Source of the DNA: CAYJPA01 sp964371945
Lineage (GTDB): Bacteria; Chloroflexota; Chloroflexia; Thermomicrobiales; UBA6265
Direction of reading: 5' to 3'
Assembly: GCA_964371945.1 (NCBI GenBank)
Contig: CAYJPA010000012.1
Coordinates: 1 to 64,000 of the forward strand
DNA length: 64,000 nt
Part shown: in pieces, positions 54,465 to 63,723 of the stretch
How the letters are laid out: the number at the start of each line of letters is the position of its first letter
Position numbering within the stretch: position 1 is the stretch's first letter
Program-made: the position numbers and the translations under genes
Notes under the pieces: model-generated
Database searches by the model: none
What the model was told of the DNA's origin: nothing
The model's input: only the letters and a program-made list of their open reading frames with translations

Positions 54465-54557
54465 ATGATCCTGTTCACTCGCGTGTCGGCCAATTGCGCC
54501 GCGCTTTCCAATGCTGCTCCTGGCGGCCCGTGGGAGGATTGTGCCCTGTTGAGGTGA
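54465..54557 (+). CDS. Small ORF 1, 30 residues
   Basis: ATG with AAAGGAG about 8 nt upstream, one of the best ribosome binding sites in the window. The 30-residue product starts MILFTRVSAN and contains Cys11 and Cys26. No family recognised. An intrinsic terminator follows 35 bp later, so it could be a leader peptide controlling downstream transcription or a small protein in its own right. Confidence 0.45.
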   Translation: MILFTRVSANCAALSNAAPGGPWEDCALLR

Positions 54558-54591
54558 CGCCCTAGCGTCTGCAATACAGAATGCATGGTTC

Positions 54592-54622
54592 ACCCGAGTC
54601 GGCTACCGACCCGGGTTCTTTT
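54592..54622 (+). terminator. Intrinsic terminator or attenuator
   Basis: An 11-bp stem with one mismatch (ACCCGAGTCGG / CCGACCCGGGT, loop CTA) followed directly by TTCTTTT. It separates small ORF 1 from small ORFs 2 and 3. Confidence 0.75.
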
Positions 54623-54726
54623 AGTGCCAATTTCTTGAAGGTCGGATCGCCAGGCCAGCGACCGATTGCAGACATTCGGAGTAGGCGAGGCGCCTTGCCT
54701 GTTCCACATCGAGAGGAGAAGACCAA

Positions 54727-54867
54727 ATGGTTAGGACCGAGTCAGCCACGATGACGTCAAAGACCAGCGGGCCGGAGGGCCGCAGCGGAGGAATGGCAAT
54801 TCGTGAGCAGTACAACTCGAGCCCAGCGTTCATCAAACCAAAACCTGACCCTACCGTCGGGCAGTAA
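54727..54867 (+). CDS. Small ORF 2, 46 residues
   Basis: ATG with AGGAGA about 7 nt upstream. The product has a polar, Gly/Ser/Lys-rich first half and a C-terminal stretch IREQYNSSPAFIKPKPDPTV. No hydrophobic segment and no cysteine. It is followed after 28 bp by the next small ORF, so the two are probably co-translated. No family recognised. Confidence 0.5.
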   Translation: MVRTESATMTSKTSGPEGRSGGMAIREQYNSSPAFIKPKPDPTVGQ

Positions 54868-54895
54868 GCCCGCTTCGACACAGGAGAACACGAGC

Positions 54896-55153
54896 ATGTT
54901 TTTGAATCATCCATCGATACTGTATGACCTTGTCAAGATCGCTCAGCGAGAGCAGTCGGCTCGGCTGGTTCGGTCCATGATGATCGCCGAGGCAAATCGC
55001 GGTCACATTCGCGGTTCCGGATTCGTCAGTTCGGCAAGACGCGCATTTGGCGCGGGTGTGATCGGAATCGGCAACTGGATCCACGGCGGGCACGCCGAGG
55101 TCATGGACCTGAATGAGGCCGTGGGAACCGGCTCCGTGAGAATCGCTCGCTAA
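54896..55153 (+). CDS. Small ORF 3, 85 residues
   Basis: ATG 54896 has AGGAGA about 9 nt upstream; the frame extends further but overlaps small ORF 2. The product begins MFLNHPSILYDLVKIAQRE, with a helical, Arg-rich N-terminal half and a Gly-rich segment (FGAGVIGIGNWIHGGHAEV). There is no signal peptide. Small proteins that open with MF-x-HP and carry a basic helix occur in other high-GC bacteria, but I assign no function. Confidence 0.6.
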   Translation: MFLNHPSILYDLVKIAQREQSARLVRSMMIAEANRGHIRGSGFVSSARRAFGAGVIGIGNWIHGGHAEVMDLNEAVGTGSVRIAR

Positions 55154-55266
55154 TGGGACCCAAGGCTTTGATCGCCGGAAATGAGGAGAACCGGCGGAGC
55201 GATTTGGAAATGACTTTCAGGCTCCGCCGGCTCACCGGGATCAGGCTCGATCTGAATAACAGGACG

Positions 55267-56652
55267 CTAAGACGGATGCATCAGGTGCCAGTTTGTTCGT
55301 ATTTGATAGGCATGGGCGGCGGCGAGGATTCGCCCCTCGTCGTACGCCCGGCCGAGGAGCTCGAGGCCGGTCGGCAATCCTCGTTCGCCAAAGCCGTTTG
55401 GCACACTGATCGAAGGAAGTCCACAAAAATTGCCGGCACCACCAAGATTGTGCCGCTGCTCTCGGTCGAAATAAGTGGCAAAGAGCTGGCCAATTGGAGA
55501 CGCCACGTGCGGATAGGTTGGGGCAACTATCGCATCGAATCGGGACAACAGATTGTCCATCGCTCGACCGCCCACCCGGCGGATGCGGAGCGCTCGCAGA
55601 TAGTCGACCGCCGGAATCGTCAGGCCGTGATAGAGACCGGCCCGATCTTCGGGCGCGGTGAGACCTTCGGCGCGTCCTTCAATCAAAAACTCCTCGAACG
55701 CCGAAGCAGCCTCGGAAATGACGATGGTGCTCGCCGCCGCGTCCCACGGGAAGTCCGGAAGCTCGATCTCTTCGACGGTCCCCAGCTCCTTGAGAACGGA
55801 GATGGAGCTCTCGGCATTGTCGATGACCTCGGGTTGAGCATTCTCGAATGCGCCGCGGCAGACCGCAAACCGCATTGGACGACCGCCTGCAGGAGTTCCA
55901 TCCCGGTGTTGAAGCGTCGTGGGATCGCCCTGATCGGGCCCTGCAATCGCGGAATACACGACAGCGCAGTCATCGACCGAACGGGCCATCGGACCGATCT
56001 TGTCCATGGTCCAGGAGAGCGCCATTGCCCCTCTACGGCTCACCCGGCCATAGGTCGGCCGGAGGCCGGTGATGCCGTTGAACGCCGATGGACAGTGAAT
56101 CGAGCCCCATGTTTCGGTTCCGATCGCGAATGGAACGCATCCAGAGGCAACCGCCGCGCCGGAGCCGCTCGAAGAGCCTCCCGCCCAGGCGTTGTCATCC
56201 CAGCCGTTCCTGCCCGGCCCAGTCAGGGCCGCGGTTGGTTGCTCGTAGCCGAATCCGCCCGCGATCTCGACCATCGCCAGCTTGGCCACCAGAACGGCAC
56301 CGGCTTCGCGCAGCCGTTCGATCACCGCCGCTTCGCGGTCGAAGCGCTGATCGGCGAATGGAGCGGCACCCCAGGTGGTCGGATAACCGGGCACCGCGAG
56401 CAAGTCTTTGGCGCCGTACGGGATACCGTGGAGCGGTCCGCGATCGACACCGGCGCTCAGCTCATCTTCGGCCTGACGCGCTTGCTCACGTGCGATCTCA
56501 GGCGTGAGGGTGACGACGGCGTTGAGGTGGCGGCCGATGGTGTCGAGGCGTCGAATGAAATGCTCGGCCAGTTCGGTGGGCGAAACCGCGCCCGAACGGA
56601 GCATGTGGCCGAGCTCAGAAACCGTGACAAAGGAGAGGCGATCGCCGGTCAT
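55267..56652 (-). CDS. Amidase-signature family hydrolase
   Basis: 461 residues with the Ser-cisSer-Lys set: YGAKDLL (Lys82), AGGSSSGSGAAVA (cis-Ser about 160-162) and GTETWGSIHCPSAFNG (nucleophile Ser184). This is the AtzE/GatA-like branch. The preceding small gene encodes a GatC/AtzG-like partner and overlaps it by 4 bp (ATGA). The pair recalls AtzE-AtzG, in which the small subunit stabilises the amidase. The substrate could be an amide of a small acid; it is not decidable. Confidence 0.88.
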   Translation of the reverse strand: MTGDRLSFVTVSELGHMLRSGAVSPTELAEHFIRRLDTIGRHLNAVVTLTPEIAREQARQAEDELSAGVDRGPLHGIPYGAKDLLAVPGYPTTWGAAPFADQRFDREAAVIERLREAGAVLVAKLAMVEIAGGFGYEQPTAALTGPGRNGWDDNAWAGGSSSGSGAAVASGCVPFAIGTETWGSIHCPSAFNGITGLRPTYGRVSRRGAMALSWTMDKIGPMARSVDDCAVVYSAIAGPDQGDPTTLQHRDGTPAGGRPMRFAVCRGAFENAQPEVIDNAESSISVLKELGTVEEIELPDFPWDAAASTIVISEAASAFEEFLIEGRAEGLTAPEDRAGLYHGLTIPAVDYLRALRIRRVGGRAMDNLLSRFDAIVAPTYPHVASPIGQLFATYFDREQRHNLGGAGNFCGLPSISVPNGFGERGLPTGLELLGRAYDEGRILAAAHAYQIRTNWHLMHPS

Positions 56653-56867
56653 GATTCACCTCGAAACGGAGCGAAGACGATCTCCGGTTCGTCGGCGTTG
56701 GTGAGATCAGGAGTCCGCAGTTCGGCGGAGAGTCTCACAGATCGCTCGATCCGGCGTTTTACCTGGGCGCGTTGCTCGTCGGACAGCCGCGCTCCGAATC
56801 TGGCGACCACCTCGGCGAATCTCGCGTCGGTGACTTCATCACTTGATGCCGCATCGTTTTCAGGCAT
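56649..56867 (-). CDS. GatC/AtzG-like small amidase partner
   Basis: 72 residues. A helical part (FGARLSDEQRAQVKRRIERS) is followed by a short tail ending ADEPEIVFAPFRGES, the DEP-x-x-VF-x-P ending of AtzG/DUF4089-like small subunits. It overlaps the amidase start by 4 bp. Too short for certainty, but position and ending agree. Confidence 0.65.
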   Translation of the reverse strand: MPENDAASSDEVTDARFAEVVARFGARLSDEQRAQVKRRIERSVRLSAELRTPDLTNADEPEIVFAPFRGES

Positions 56868-56962
56868 TTTGCAGGTTTACTCCATTCTGGTTTGTGCAGT
56901 CTGATTCGAAGTCGAACGGCGTCGCTGCCGCATCCTACCCGAACGATTAGGTCCTGGACAGG

Positions 56963-56997
56963 TTGACCGCGACGGAATTCGTAACTATGTTTGTTAC
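56963..56997 (+). promoter_or_regulatory. Promoter and operator of the Rrf2-type regulator gene
   Basis: TTGACC (56963-56968), 17-bp spacer, TATGTT (56986-56991). An inverted repeat GTAAC (56981-56985) and GTTAC (56993-56997) spans the -10 box, as expected for autoregulation by the Rrf2 protein that starts at 57016. Confidence 0.7.
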
Positions 56998-57015
56998 AGT
57001 TAGGCGGGAGTCGAT

Positions 57016-57582
57016 ATGCATCCAAATACCAGATTTGCCTTAGCAATTTACGCCGTCGCGCTTGCTAAGGTCGCACATGGCACATCGGAGGGCAGAACGG
57101 TTACATCGGAGCAATTGGCCGAGGGCACACACAAAAATCCCGTCGTTGTTCGCCGCCTATTAGGTCCTTTACGAGATGCGGGACTGCTGACATCGCATTC
57201 GGGTCCTGGCGGCGGATGGCGACTCTCACGGCCGGCAGCAGAGATCACACTCTGTGATATCTACCGCGCGCTCGAGATCGAGCCACTCTTCGCGATGCCC
57301 GAGCAGTCGCCGGATTCCGAGTGTCCTCTTGGCAAAGGGTTTCCTGCCGTGTTAATGGCGTGCTTCCGAGATGCGGAGGAGGCGATGGAAGCACGGCTCG
57401 CGCAGGTTTCGGTAGCGGACATTGTGGAATCGGTGGCGCTCCTCACGGAACGTGAATGCCGGCATTCCGACATAGATTCCGCGTACGCGATAAAGGAGTT
57501 CATGCAAGCGAATGAGAAAGCGGCCAGTGCCGGTTTGAGTTGGCTGGTCGAAGAAATGGCGGGAGTAACTGGCTCGAGGTGA
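57016..57582 (+). CDS. Rrf2-family transcriptional regulator
   Basis: 188 residues. The N-terminal winged helix (TSEQLAEGTHKNPVVVRRLLGPLRDAGLL and SHSGPGGGWRLSR, shown in two parts) is typical of Rrf2. Cysteines are at 80, 103, 116 and 148; the spacing differs from the IscR/NsrR [2Fe-2S] triad, so cluster binding is uncertain. ATG has GGGAG six bases upstream. It may control itself and the efflux genes that follow 97 bp downstream. Confidence 0.87.
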   Translation: MHPNTRFALAIYAVALAKVAHGTSEGRTVTSEQLAEGTHKNPVVVRRLLGPLRDAGLLTSHSGPGGGWRLSRPAAEITLCDIYRALEIEPLFAMPEQSPDSECPLGKGFPAVLMACFRDAEEAMEARLAQVSVADIVESVALLTERECRHSDIDSAYAIKEFMQANEKAASAGLSWLVEEMAGVTGSR

Positions 57583-57678
57583 TCTGTTCAAAATGGCCGG
57601 AAGGAACCGTTGTCGAATTCGCCATTCACTGATCGACAATCTCATGTTGGCGAGTCCGCGTTTGGAAAGAGGGGATAA

Positions 57679-59307
57679 ATGCCCGGTTTGAACATGTTGG
57701 CGGGGAAGGTCAACGAGACGAATGCGAAGTGGTACACACTTGGAGCGGCTTGTTTTGGTCTCTTTATGGCGATTCTCGACAATCTTGTCGTCAATATCGC
57801 GATGCCGACCATTTCCCGTGATCTGGATGCCACAACAACCCAGTTGCAGTGGATCGTCTCCGCTTACACGCTCGTATTCGCGTCGCTACAAATCACGGCC
57901 GGCGGCCTGGGCGATCGATTGGGCCGCAAGCGCTGGTTTATGACCGGACTGGTTGTCTTTACCGCAACCTCGATCCTAGCGGCACTTTCGCAGAGCATCG
58001 AGATGCTGATCGCGATGCGTGCTTTACAGGGGCTCGGAGCCGCCTTGATCATGCCGCTCTCGCTATCGCTCATCTCGGCGGCATTCCCGCCGGAAGAGCG
58101 TGGGAAAGCGGTCGGAATTTGGGGAGCGATTTCGGTTTCCGGTATCGCGCTCGGCCCAGTCGTGGGAGGCGTACTGGTTGAGTACGCATCCTGGCAGTGG
58201 GTCTTCTTGATCAATGTGCCGATCGGAGTCGTCGCGTTTCTCATTACCTCTGCCGTGGTCAAGGAGAGCCGCGATGAATCCGGAACTGTCGCGACCGACA
58301 TCCCGGGCACTGTTCTGATCACCGCGGCGATTGCCTCGCTGACGTATGGCCTGATTCAGGCAGGTGATCGAGGGTGGGGCGACTCGTTGATCCTGTCCGC
58401 GTTCGCGGCGGCTGTCATTATCGGTGTGACCTTCGTAATCGTCGAAATGCGAACCGAGCGGCCGATGGTCCCGCTCAAGTTCTTCAAGTCGGGCTCTTTC
58501 ACCGGCGCCAACATCGACGCCTTCATGATCTCGTTCGCGATGGCGGCCGTGGCCTTCTTTATGACGCTCTATCAGCAGAACATTCACAACTTCTCGGCGG
58601 TCAAGACCGGTTTGGCGTTGCTTCCGATGGTACTCGTGATGATGGTCTTGTCGCCGATAACCGGATCCGCGATCAACAGGATCGGCCCACGTCGCATGAT
58701 CTCGTTTGGGATGATCGTCACCGGGTTCGGCATCTTCCTGTTCTTGCGATCTGGAGCCGGCGCCAGCTACCTGGATATCGTGCCCGCGTTCGTGGTGATG
58801 GGTTTCGGCATGAGCTTTATCTGGGCGCCCATGACGACTGCCGTGCTCAACAGCGTGGAAAGTGACAAGAGCGGAATCGCTTCAGCGATCAACGGCGCCA
58901 TCCGTGAGATCGGCACCGCGTTCGGGATTGCGTTGCTCGGAACGATGGCTAACACCACTTACAAGGACGCACTTCGAGACGACTCCACGACCAAATCACT
59001 TCGCGCCACCGGGGACCAAGCCGTTCAAAATGCTTTGGATTTCGTGTCAAGCGGTGCCAGCCAGGCGGGATACGTCCTCGAAAAGACACCATTCTCGTCA
59101 GGCGTGCCCGCGGAGATTTTGGGCCAGATCAAATCAGCAAGTTCGGTGGCATTCCTCAAAGGAATGGACCAGGCGATGATCGTCGGCGGCGCGGCCATGA
59201 TCGTGGCGGCAGTTGTCTCGTACTTCATTGTTGATGACCGGGTGTTCGATATCGTGCCGGACCACGGCGTTGTTTCCGCCGGGCTCGCGCCGAGCACGGC
59301 TGACTAA
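57679..59307 (+). CDS. MFS multidrug efflux transporter, DHA2 (EmrB/QacA) type
   Basis: 542 residues, 14 predicted helices. Opening helix FMAILDNLVVNIAMPTI is the DHA2 motif D1; GLGDRLGRKRWFM is motif A; ALGPVVGGVLVEYASWQWVFLINVPIG (in two parts) is motif C. It should export drugs using proton motive force. ATG has GAGGGG about 5 nt upstream. It follows the Rrf2 gene and precedes the MMPL gene, forming a likely efflux unit. Confidence 0.92.
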   Translation: MPGLNMLAGKVNETNAKWYTLGAACFGLFMAILDNLVVNIAMPTISRDLDATTTQLQWIVSAYTLVFASLQITAGGLGDRLGRKRWFMTGLVVFTATSILAALSQSIEMLIAMRALQGLGAALIMPLSLSLISAAFPPEERGKAVGIWGAISVSGIALGPVVGGVLVEYASWQWVFLINVPIGVVAFLITSAVVKESRDESGTVATDIPGTVLITAAIASLTYGLIQAGDRGWGDSLILSAFAAAVIIGVTFVIVEMRTERPMVPLKFFKSGSFTGANIDAFMISFAMAAVAFFMTLYQQNIHNFSAVKTGLALLPMVLVMMVLSPITGSAINRIGPRRMISFGMIVTGFGIFLFLRSGAGASYLDIVPAFVVMGFGMSFIWAPMTTAVLNSVESDKSGIASAINGAIREIGTAFGIALLGTMANTTYKDALRDDSTTKSLRATGDQAVQNALDFVSSGASQAGYVLEKTPFSSGVPAEILGQIKSASSVAFLKGMDQAMIVGGAAMIVAAVVSYFIVDDRVFDIVPDHGVVSAGLAPSTAD

Positions 59308-59325
59308 CCTCAATTCACGACCGAA

Positions 59326-59357
59326 GGAGGGATCGCGAGGAGCCGGCGATTCCCTCC
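59326..59357. terminator. Hairpin between MFS and MMPL genes
   Basis: GGAGGGATCGC pairs with GCGATTCCCTCC (one bulge) around a 9-nt loop. No T-run follows, so it may be an mRNA stabiliser or processing site rather than a terminator. Confidence 0.45.
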
Positions 59358-59494
59358 TAGGGACCCCGCGGCTCACCCGCACAGGCCCACATTTCTCGCG
59401 CTTTACCCACCGCGCGAATCTCTTGGGTCGATCCGACGATCGGCCCCAGGCTGCTCGCTCTCCAAATTCGACGCAACGTATGAAGGAGGGAGAT

Positions 59495-61732
59495 TTGAAC
59501 GTTCCACGCAAACGCACACAGGAGAGTCTCGACGCCGCATCAACCGGTGTGCTTGCCACCTGGGCTCGCTGGGTCGCCTATCACTCCAAGCGGGTGCTAG
59601 GCGGCATGTTTCTCGCAATCGCGATCTTTGTTGGGATCGCCATGGCAACCGCCGGAGAATTTTCAGACTCATTTACGATTCCGGGTGTGGAATCACAACA
59701 AGCGTTCGACTTACTGGTAGATCGATTTCCGCAACAATCAGGCGACACGGCAACCGTCGTTTTCCACGTCGAAGGCGACGGTTCCATTGAAGATACTGCC
59801 AACAAGGCGAGAATCGAGTCGCTGATCTCGGAGATGTTGACGCTGCCCCACATCATCGATGTGACGTCTCCATTCGCCGCGGGCGTCGAACAGATCAGCG
59901 CCGACGGCAAGACAGCCTATGCGACGGTCAACTACGATGCGCCGGCAAGCGATATCAAGATCGCCGACATCGAAAAATTAATCGAAGCGACCGAAGCGGC
60001 GAGCGGCGAAGGGCTGATCGTTGAACCGGGTGGCCAGATCATTGCTCAGGCCGAGCAGGAGCCGCCTGGAAAATCGGAGTTGATCGGGATCGCGGCCGCG
60101 GCGCTGATTCTCCTGGTCGCGTTCGGTTCAGTCGTGGCGATGGGACTCCCGCTGCTCACGGCGATCGTGGGTCTCGCGTCTGGCTTTATGGGCATTCTCA
60201 TTGCCGCTCGCTACATTGATATCTCGACCTTCACGCCGGCGTTCGCAACCATGATCGGGATCGGCGTCGGCATCGACTACGCGCTGTTTGTGGTCACGAG
60301 GTTCCGAGAGGGCCTGGCTGACGGGCTCGACACAAAGGAAGCCACGGTTCGCGCGGTCGATACCGCGGGACGAGCGGTTATCTTCGCCGGCGGTGTCGTG
60401 GTAATCGCGATGCTCGGTTTGATGACAATCGGCATCCCATTCGTGAGCGCGTTGGGGATTGCGGCGGCGATCGTGGTCACAGCGGCCATCATTGTCGCGA
60501 TTACGATCCTGCCGGCCATGCTCTCACTGATTGGCACACGAATCGATCGGTGGTCCGTTCATCTCAGCCGGGCTGGAACGAAAGAGCAGGGCAAGCCGGT
60601 TGGCTACAAGCTGGCCAAAGCGATTCAGCGAGCACCGCTGACCTATGCGTTGGTTTCCGCCGGCTTTCTCGTTCTCCTGGCGCTCCCGCTGATCGACCTT
60701 GATCTCGGCTTCCCGGACGCCGGCGCCAGTCCGACCTCGATGCATACACGACAGGCATACGATCTTCTGACGGAGGGATTCGGACCTGGATTCAATGCCG
60801 GCTTCTTGATCGCGGTCGAAAGTGACGGCCCGCTCGACCACAACGCGGTCGACGGACTTGGCAAAGCGGTCGGCGACGTTCCCGGCGTCGTTCAAGTTAC
60901 CGACGCCATCTACAACGACGCCGGCGACACTGCAGTCATCAACGTGGTCCCTGCGACCGGCGCTAACGACGATGCAACGCATGACCTGGTAAAAACACTC
61001 CGCGATGACACGATTCCCGCTGCCCTCAATGGTACCGGCGCAAGGGCTTATGTCGGCGGGGTCGCCGCGATCTTCATCGACATGACAGATCGGATGCTCA
61101 CACGAACGCCGCTAGTCTTCCTTGTTGTGATCGGTCTGAGTTTCCTGCTGCTGACGGCCGTGTTCCGCTCTCCGGTGATCGCCGTCAAGGCCGCGGTCAT
61201 GAATCTGCTTTCGATCGCGGCCTCGTTCGGTGTGACGCTGACCGTTTTCCAATGGGGCTGGGGCAAGGGATTGGTCGGGCTCGAAGAGACGCAGCCGATC
61301 GCGGCCTTTATGCCGATGTTTCTATTCGCGATCCTGTTTGGTCTCTCGATGGACTACGAGGTCTTCCTTCTAAGCCGGATTAGAGAGGCGTGGGTCCATG
61401 GACGATCGACCAGCGATGCCGTGGCCGAGGGATTGACCGTCACCGCCCGTGTGATTACAGCGGCCGCGGCGATCATGGTCTGCGTTTTCTTCTCGTTCGT
61501 GCTCCTGGCAGATCCGATCTCAAAACAGTTCGGGTTTGGGCTTGGGATTGCGATCTTGATCGACGCGACAGTCGTTCGGCTCATCCTCGTGCCCGCCACG
61601 ATGGAGTTGCTCGGCGACTGGAACTGGTGGTTCCCGGCCTGGCTCGACCGGCGGGTACCACATCTCAACATCGAAGGCACAACCCGGCCGGCCCCGGTCG
61701 AGCTGGAGCCAATCGCCCAGCCAGCCGACTAA
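59495..61732 (+). CDS. MMPL/RND-family transporter
   Basis: 745 residues from TTG 59495, which follows AAGGAGGG; ATG 59480 lies before that site and the open frame begins at 59213. Two repeats each start with a helix, a large outer loop and five helices. Helix 4 motifs include ATMIGIGVGIDYALFVVTRF and, in the second half, ILFGLSMDYEVFLLSRI, the GxxxDY residues that relay protons. It may export lipids, peptides or drugs. Likely co-regulated with the MFS gene. Confidence 0.92.
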   Translation: MNVPRKRTQESLDAASTGVLATWARWVAYHSKRVLGGMFLAIAIFVGIAMATAGEFSDSFTIPGVESQQAFDLLVDRFPQQSGDTATVVFHVEGDGSIEDTANKARIESLISEMLTLPHIIDVTSPFAAGVEQISADGKTAYATVNYDAPASDIKIADIEKLIEATEAASGEGLIVEPGGQIIAQAEQEPPGKSELIGIAAAALILLVAFGSVVAMGLPLLTAIVGLASGFMGILIAARYIDISTFTPAFATMIGIGVGIDYALFVVTRFREGLADGLDTKEATVRAVDTAGRAVIFAGGVVVIAMLGLMTIGIPFVSALGIAAAIVVTAAIIVAITILPAMLSLIGTRIDRWSVHLSRAGTKEQGKPVGYKLAKAIQRAPLTYALVSAGFLVLLALPLIDLDLGFPDAGASPTSMHTRQAYDLLTEGFGPGFNAGFLIAVESDGPLDHNAVDGLGKAVGDVPGVVQVTDAIYNDAGDTAVINVVPATGANDDATHDLVKTLRDDTIPAALNGTGARAYVGGVAAIFIDMTDRMLTRTPLVFLVVIGLSFLLLTAVFRSPVIAVKAAVMNLLSIAASFGVTLTVFQWGWGKGLVGLEETQPIAAFMPMFLFAILFGLSMDYEVFLLSRIREAWVHGRSTSDAVAEGLTVTARVITAAAAIMVCVFFSFVLLADPISKQFGFGLGIAILIDATVVRLILVPATMELLGDWNWWFPAWLDRRVPHLNIEGTTRPAPVELEPIAQPAD

Positions 61733-61766
61733 CGTTGGATGATCTTTACACGCGAGTTTCAGGATT

Positions 61767-61790
61767 CGGGGCGGCGTCGTTGCCGCCCCG
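61767..61790 (+). terminator. Terminator after the MMPL gene
   Basis: A 9-bp GC-rich stem (CGGGGCGGC / GCCGCCCCG), 6-nt loop, then TTTCC. Confidence 0.7.
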
Positions 61791-62060
61791 TTTCCAAGCC
61801 ATCGAGGTGATCGCGATCCAGTTCGAATTCAAAATCGCATGTTCACTGAACGGGGTTGCTCCCACTTTGGCGCTCTGCTACGATCCGGCGGCTCTCAGGT
61901 CCGGGTATCGTGGTGCGAAAACTGGTCCGAACGCACCAATCAACTCCATCGCGTTTGCGCTGGAAGCCGGAGCACCGCCGGGCGCGGCCGACTTATTCTT
62001 GAGTAGCAGATCGGCAAGATCCGAGAACCGGCGGCAGTCAATCGGACAAGGAGGCGCTTT
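61791..62060. other. Intergenic region before the peptide ABC operon
   Basis: About 270 bp. A good AAGGAGG ribosome binding site for the next gene lies at its end; no promoter boxes or repeats stand out. Confidence 0.4.
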
Positions 62061-63701
62061 ATGGGCTCAAACAGACGTGATACCGATTCTCACACGGAAA
62101 TCGAAGCGAAACAGTGGGCGGAGTTCCACGCATCTCGTCGTCGTCTTCTCAAGATGGGCGCCGTCGGCGGCGCCGGAATCGCGTTCGGCGGTTTCGCCGC
62201 CAACTCCAGTGCACTTCTTCGATCGGCGGCAGCGCAGGACACAGCTCCGAAAGCCGGCGGCTCGATTCGCATGAGCCTTGCCGACGACGACGCCCAGAAT
62301 TTCGACCCTATCATTCCCACGGACAACATGTCGATTTGGACCATGTTGTTGTTCTACGACACGCTGATCCGGGTCGGCCTAGACGGAAACTCGCTCGAAC
62401 CGGGTCTTGCCGAGTCCTGGACGCACACGGACGACGGGCTTACTTATACATTCACAATCCGCCAAGCGACGTTCCACGACGGAAGCCCGGTAACATCGGC
62501 TGACGTCATCTATTCGCTCGACCGGACCGTGAACTCGCCCGACTCGCAATGGGCCTTCCTCTTCCCTGCTGGATCGACCTTCGCCGCACCCGACGACCGG
62601 ACGGCGACCATCACGATGCCGACCGCGTGGGCTCCACTCGAGGCCGGTTTGGCACTCTTCGGCGCCGCGATCATTCCGAAAGCGCTGCACGAGGCGCAGG
62701 GTGAAGCGCTCTTCCAACAACCGATCGGTTCCGGCCCGTTCATCTTCGATTCCTGGGAAAAGCAAGTCCAGATCGTGCTCAAAAAGAACCCGAATTACTG
62801 GGACGCCGGCAAACCATACCTGGACGAGCTCACGTTCCTGGTGCTGACGGACGCGAACGCCCGAATGCTGCAGTTCCAAGGAGGCGATCTCGATATCGCA
62901 ACCTCGGTCCCATATAGCCAGGTCGAGGCGCTCAAGGCGAATCCAGACGTTACCTTCCATGACGAAGCTGTTGCCCGGCTCGATTACTGGGCGATCAACT
63001 GCCAGAAAGAGCCACTGACTGACGTCAAGGTGCGGCAGGCGCTGAACTATGCCGTCAACAAGGATGTCATCATCGAGAATGTGCTGTTCGGAGCGGGTCA
63101 GCTCGCGAACACCTTTCTGCCGCTCATGTACGGTCACGACGAAACCGTTCCCGGCTACGCATACGATCTTGCAAAAGCGCAGGCGCTGCTCGCGGAGACC
63201 TCGGTTGCCGGCGGGTTCGAGCTCGAGGTGATGATCAGCACGGGAGATCCGGTCACCGCTCAAATCGCCCAGCTTGTCGCCGCCGATCTGGACAAGATCG
63301 GGGTCAAGCTCAACGTCACGACGCTTGAGCCGTCAGCCAAGCGCGATCGACGAAGCGCGTTTGATTTCGACCTAAACAGCGGCTATTACACCACCGATGT
63401 TATCGATCCGGATGAACTGACGAACTTCGGCGTCGAAACCGATGGTGGAGCGTTCGCGGTTTGGACCAACTATCGAAATGATGAAGTCAACGCAATGATC
63501 AAGGCCGCCCGAACCGAGCTCGATGTGGAGAAGCGGCTGCAGATGTATCACGACATCCAGGCGCAGGTGACCGAGGATGCGCACTTCCTCTATCTCTACT
63601 ACCCCACCGGTAACACGGTGACGTCGAAGGCGATTCAAAGCTTCCGCATTCTGCCGACCGGGAACTATCGTCTCTGGGAAACCTGGCGCGACGACGTTTA
63701 G
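62061..63701 (+). CDS. Peptide/nickel-type ABC transporter substrate-binding protein
   Basis: 546 residues. A Tat signal (SRRRLLKMGAVGGAGIAFGG) is followed by a family 5 solute-binding fold: LAESWTHTDDGLTYTFTIRQ, FHDGSPVTSADVIYSLDR, GSGPFIFDSWEKQVQIVLKKN split in two, DVKVRQALNYAVNKD, and DVEKRLQMYHDIQAQVTED. It delivers peptides or similar ligands to the permease encoded next. ATG has AAGGAGG about 7 nt upstream. No Cys at the lipobox position: exported by Tat and probably held by other means. Confidence 0.92.
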   Translation: MGSNRRDTDSHTEIEAKQWAEFHASRRRLLKMGAVGGAGIAFGGFAANSSALLRSAAAQDTAPKAGGSIRMSLADDDAQNFDPIIPTDNMSIWTMLLFYDTLIRVGLDGNSLEPGLAESWTHTDDGLTYTFTIRQATFHDGSPVTSADVIYSLDRTVNSPDSQWAFLFPAGSTFAAPDDRTATITMPTAWAPLEAGLALFGAAIIPKALHEAQGEALFQQPIGSGPFIFDSWEKQVQIVLKKNPNYWDAGKPYLDELTFLVLTDANARMLQFQGGDLDIATSVPYSQVEALKANPDVTFHDEAVARLDYWAINCQKEPLTDVKVRQALNYAVNKDVIIENVLFGAGQLANTFLPLMYGHDETVPGYAYDLAKAQALLAETSVAGGFELEVMISTGDPVTAQIAQLVAADLDKIGVKLNVTTLEPSAKRDRRSAFDFDLNSGYYTTDVIDPDELTNFGVETDGGAFAVWTNYRNDEVNAMIKAARTELDVEKRLQMYHDIQAQVTEDAHFLYLYYPTGNTVTSKAIQSFRILPTGNYRLWETWRDDV

Positions 63702-63723
63702 TCACAGCATAAACCGGAGCTTT

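Noticed and set aside
55153..56904. 583-residue plus-strand open frame opposite the amidase
   Set aside because: Antisense shadow: the minus strand encodes a clear amidase and its partner.
61390..62274. 294-residue frame over the end of the MMPL gene
   Set aside because: Shadow of two real genes and the intervening terminator.
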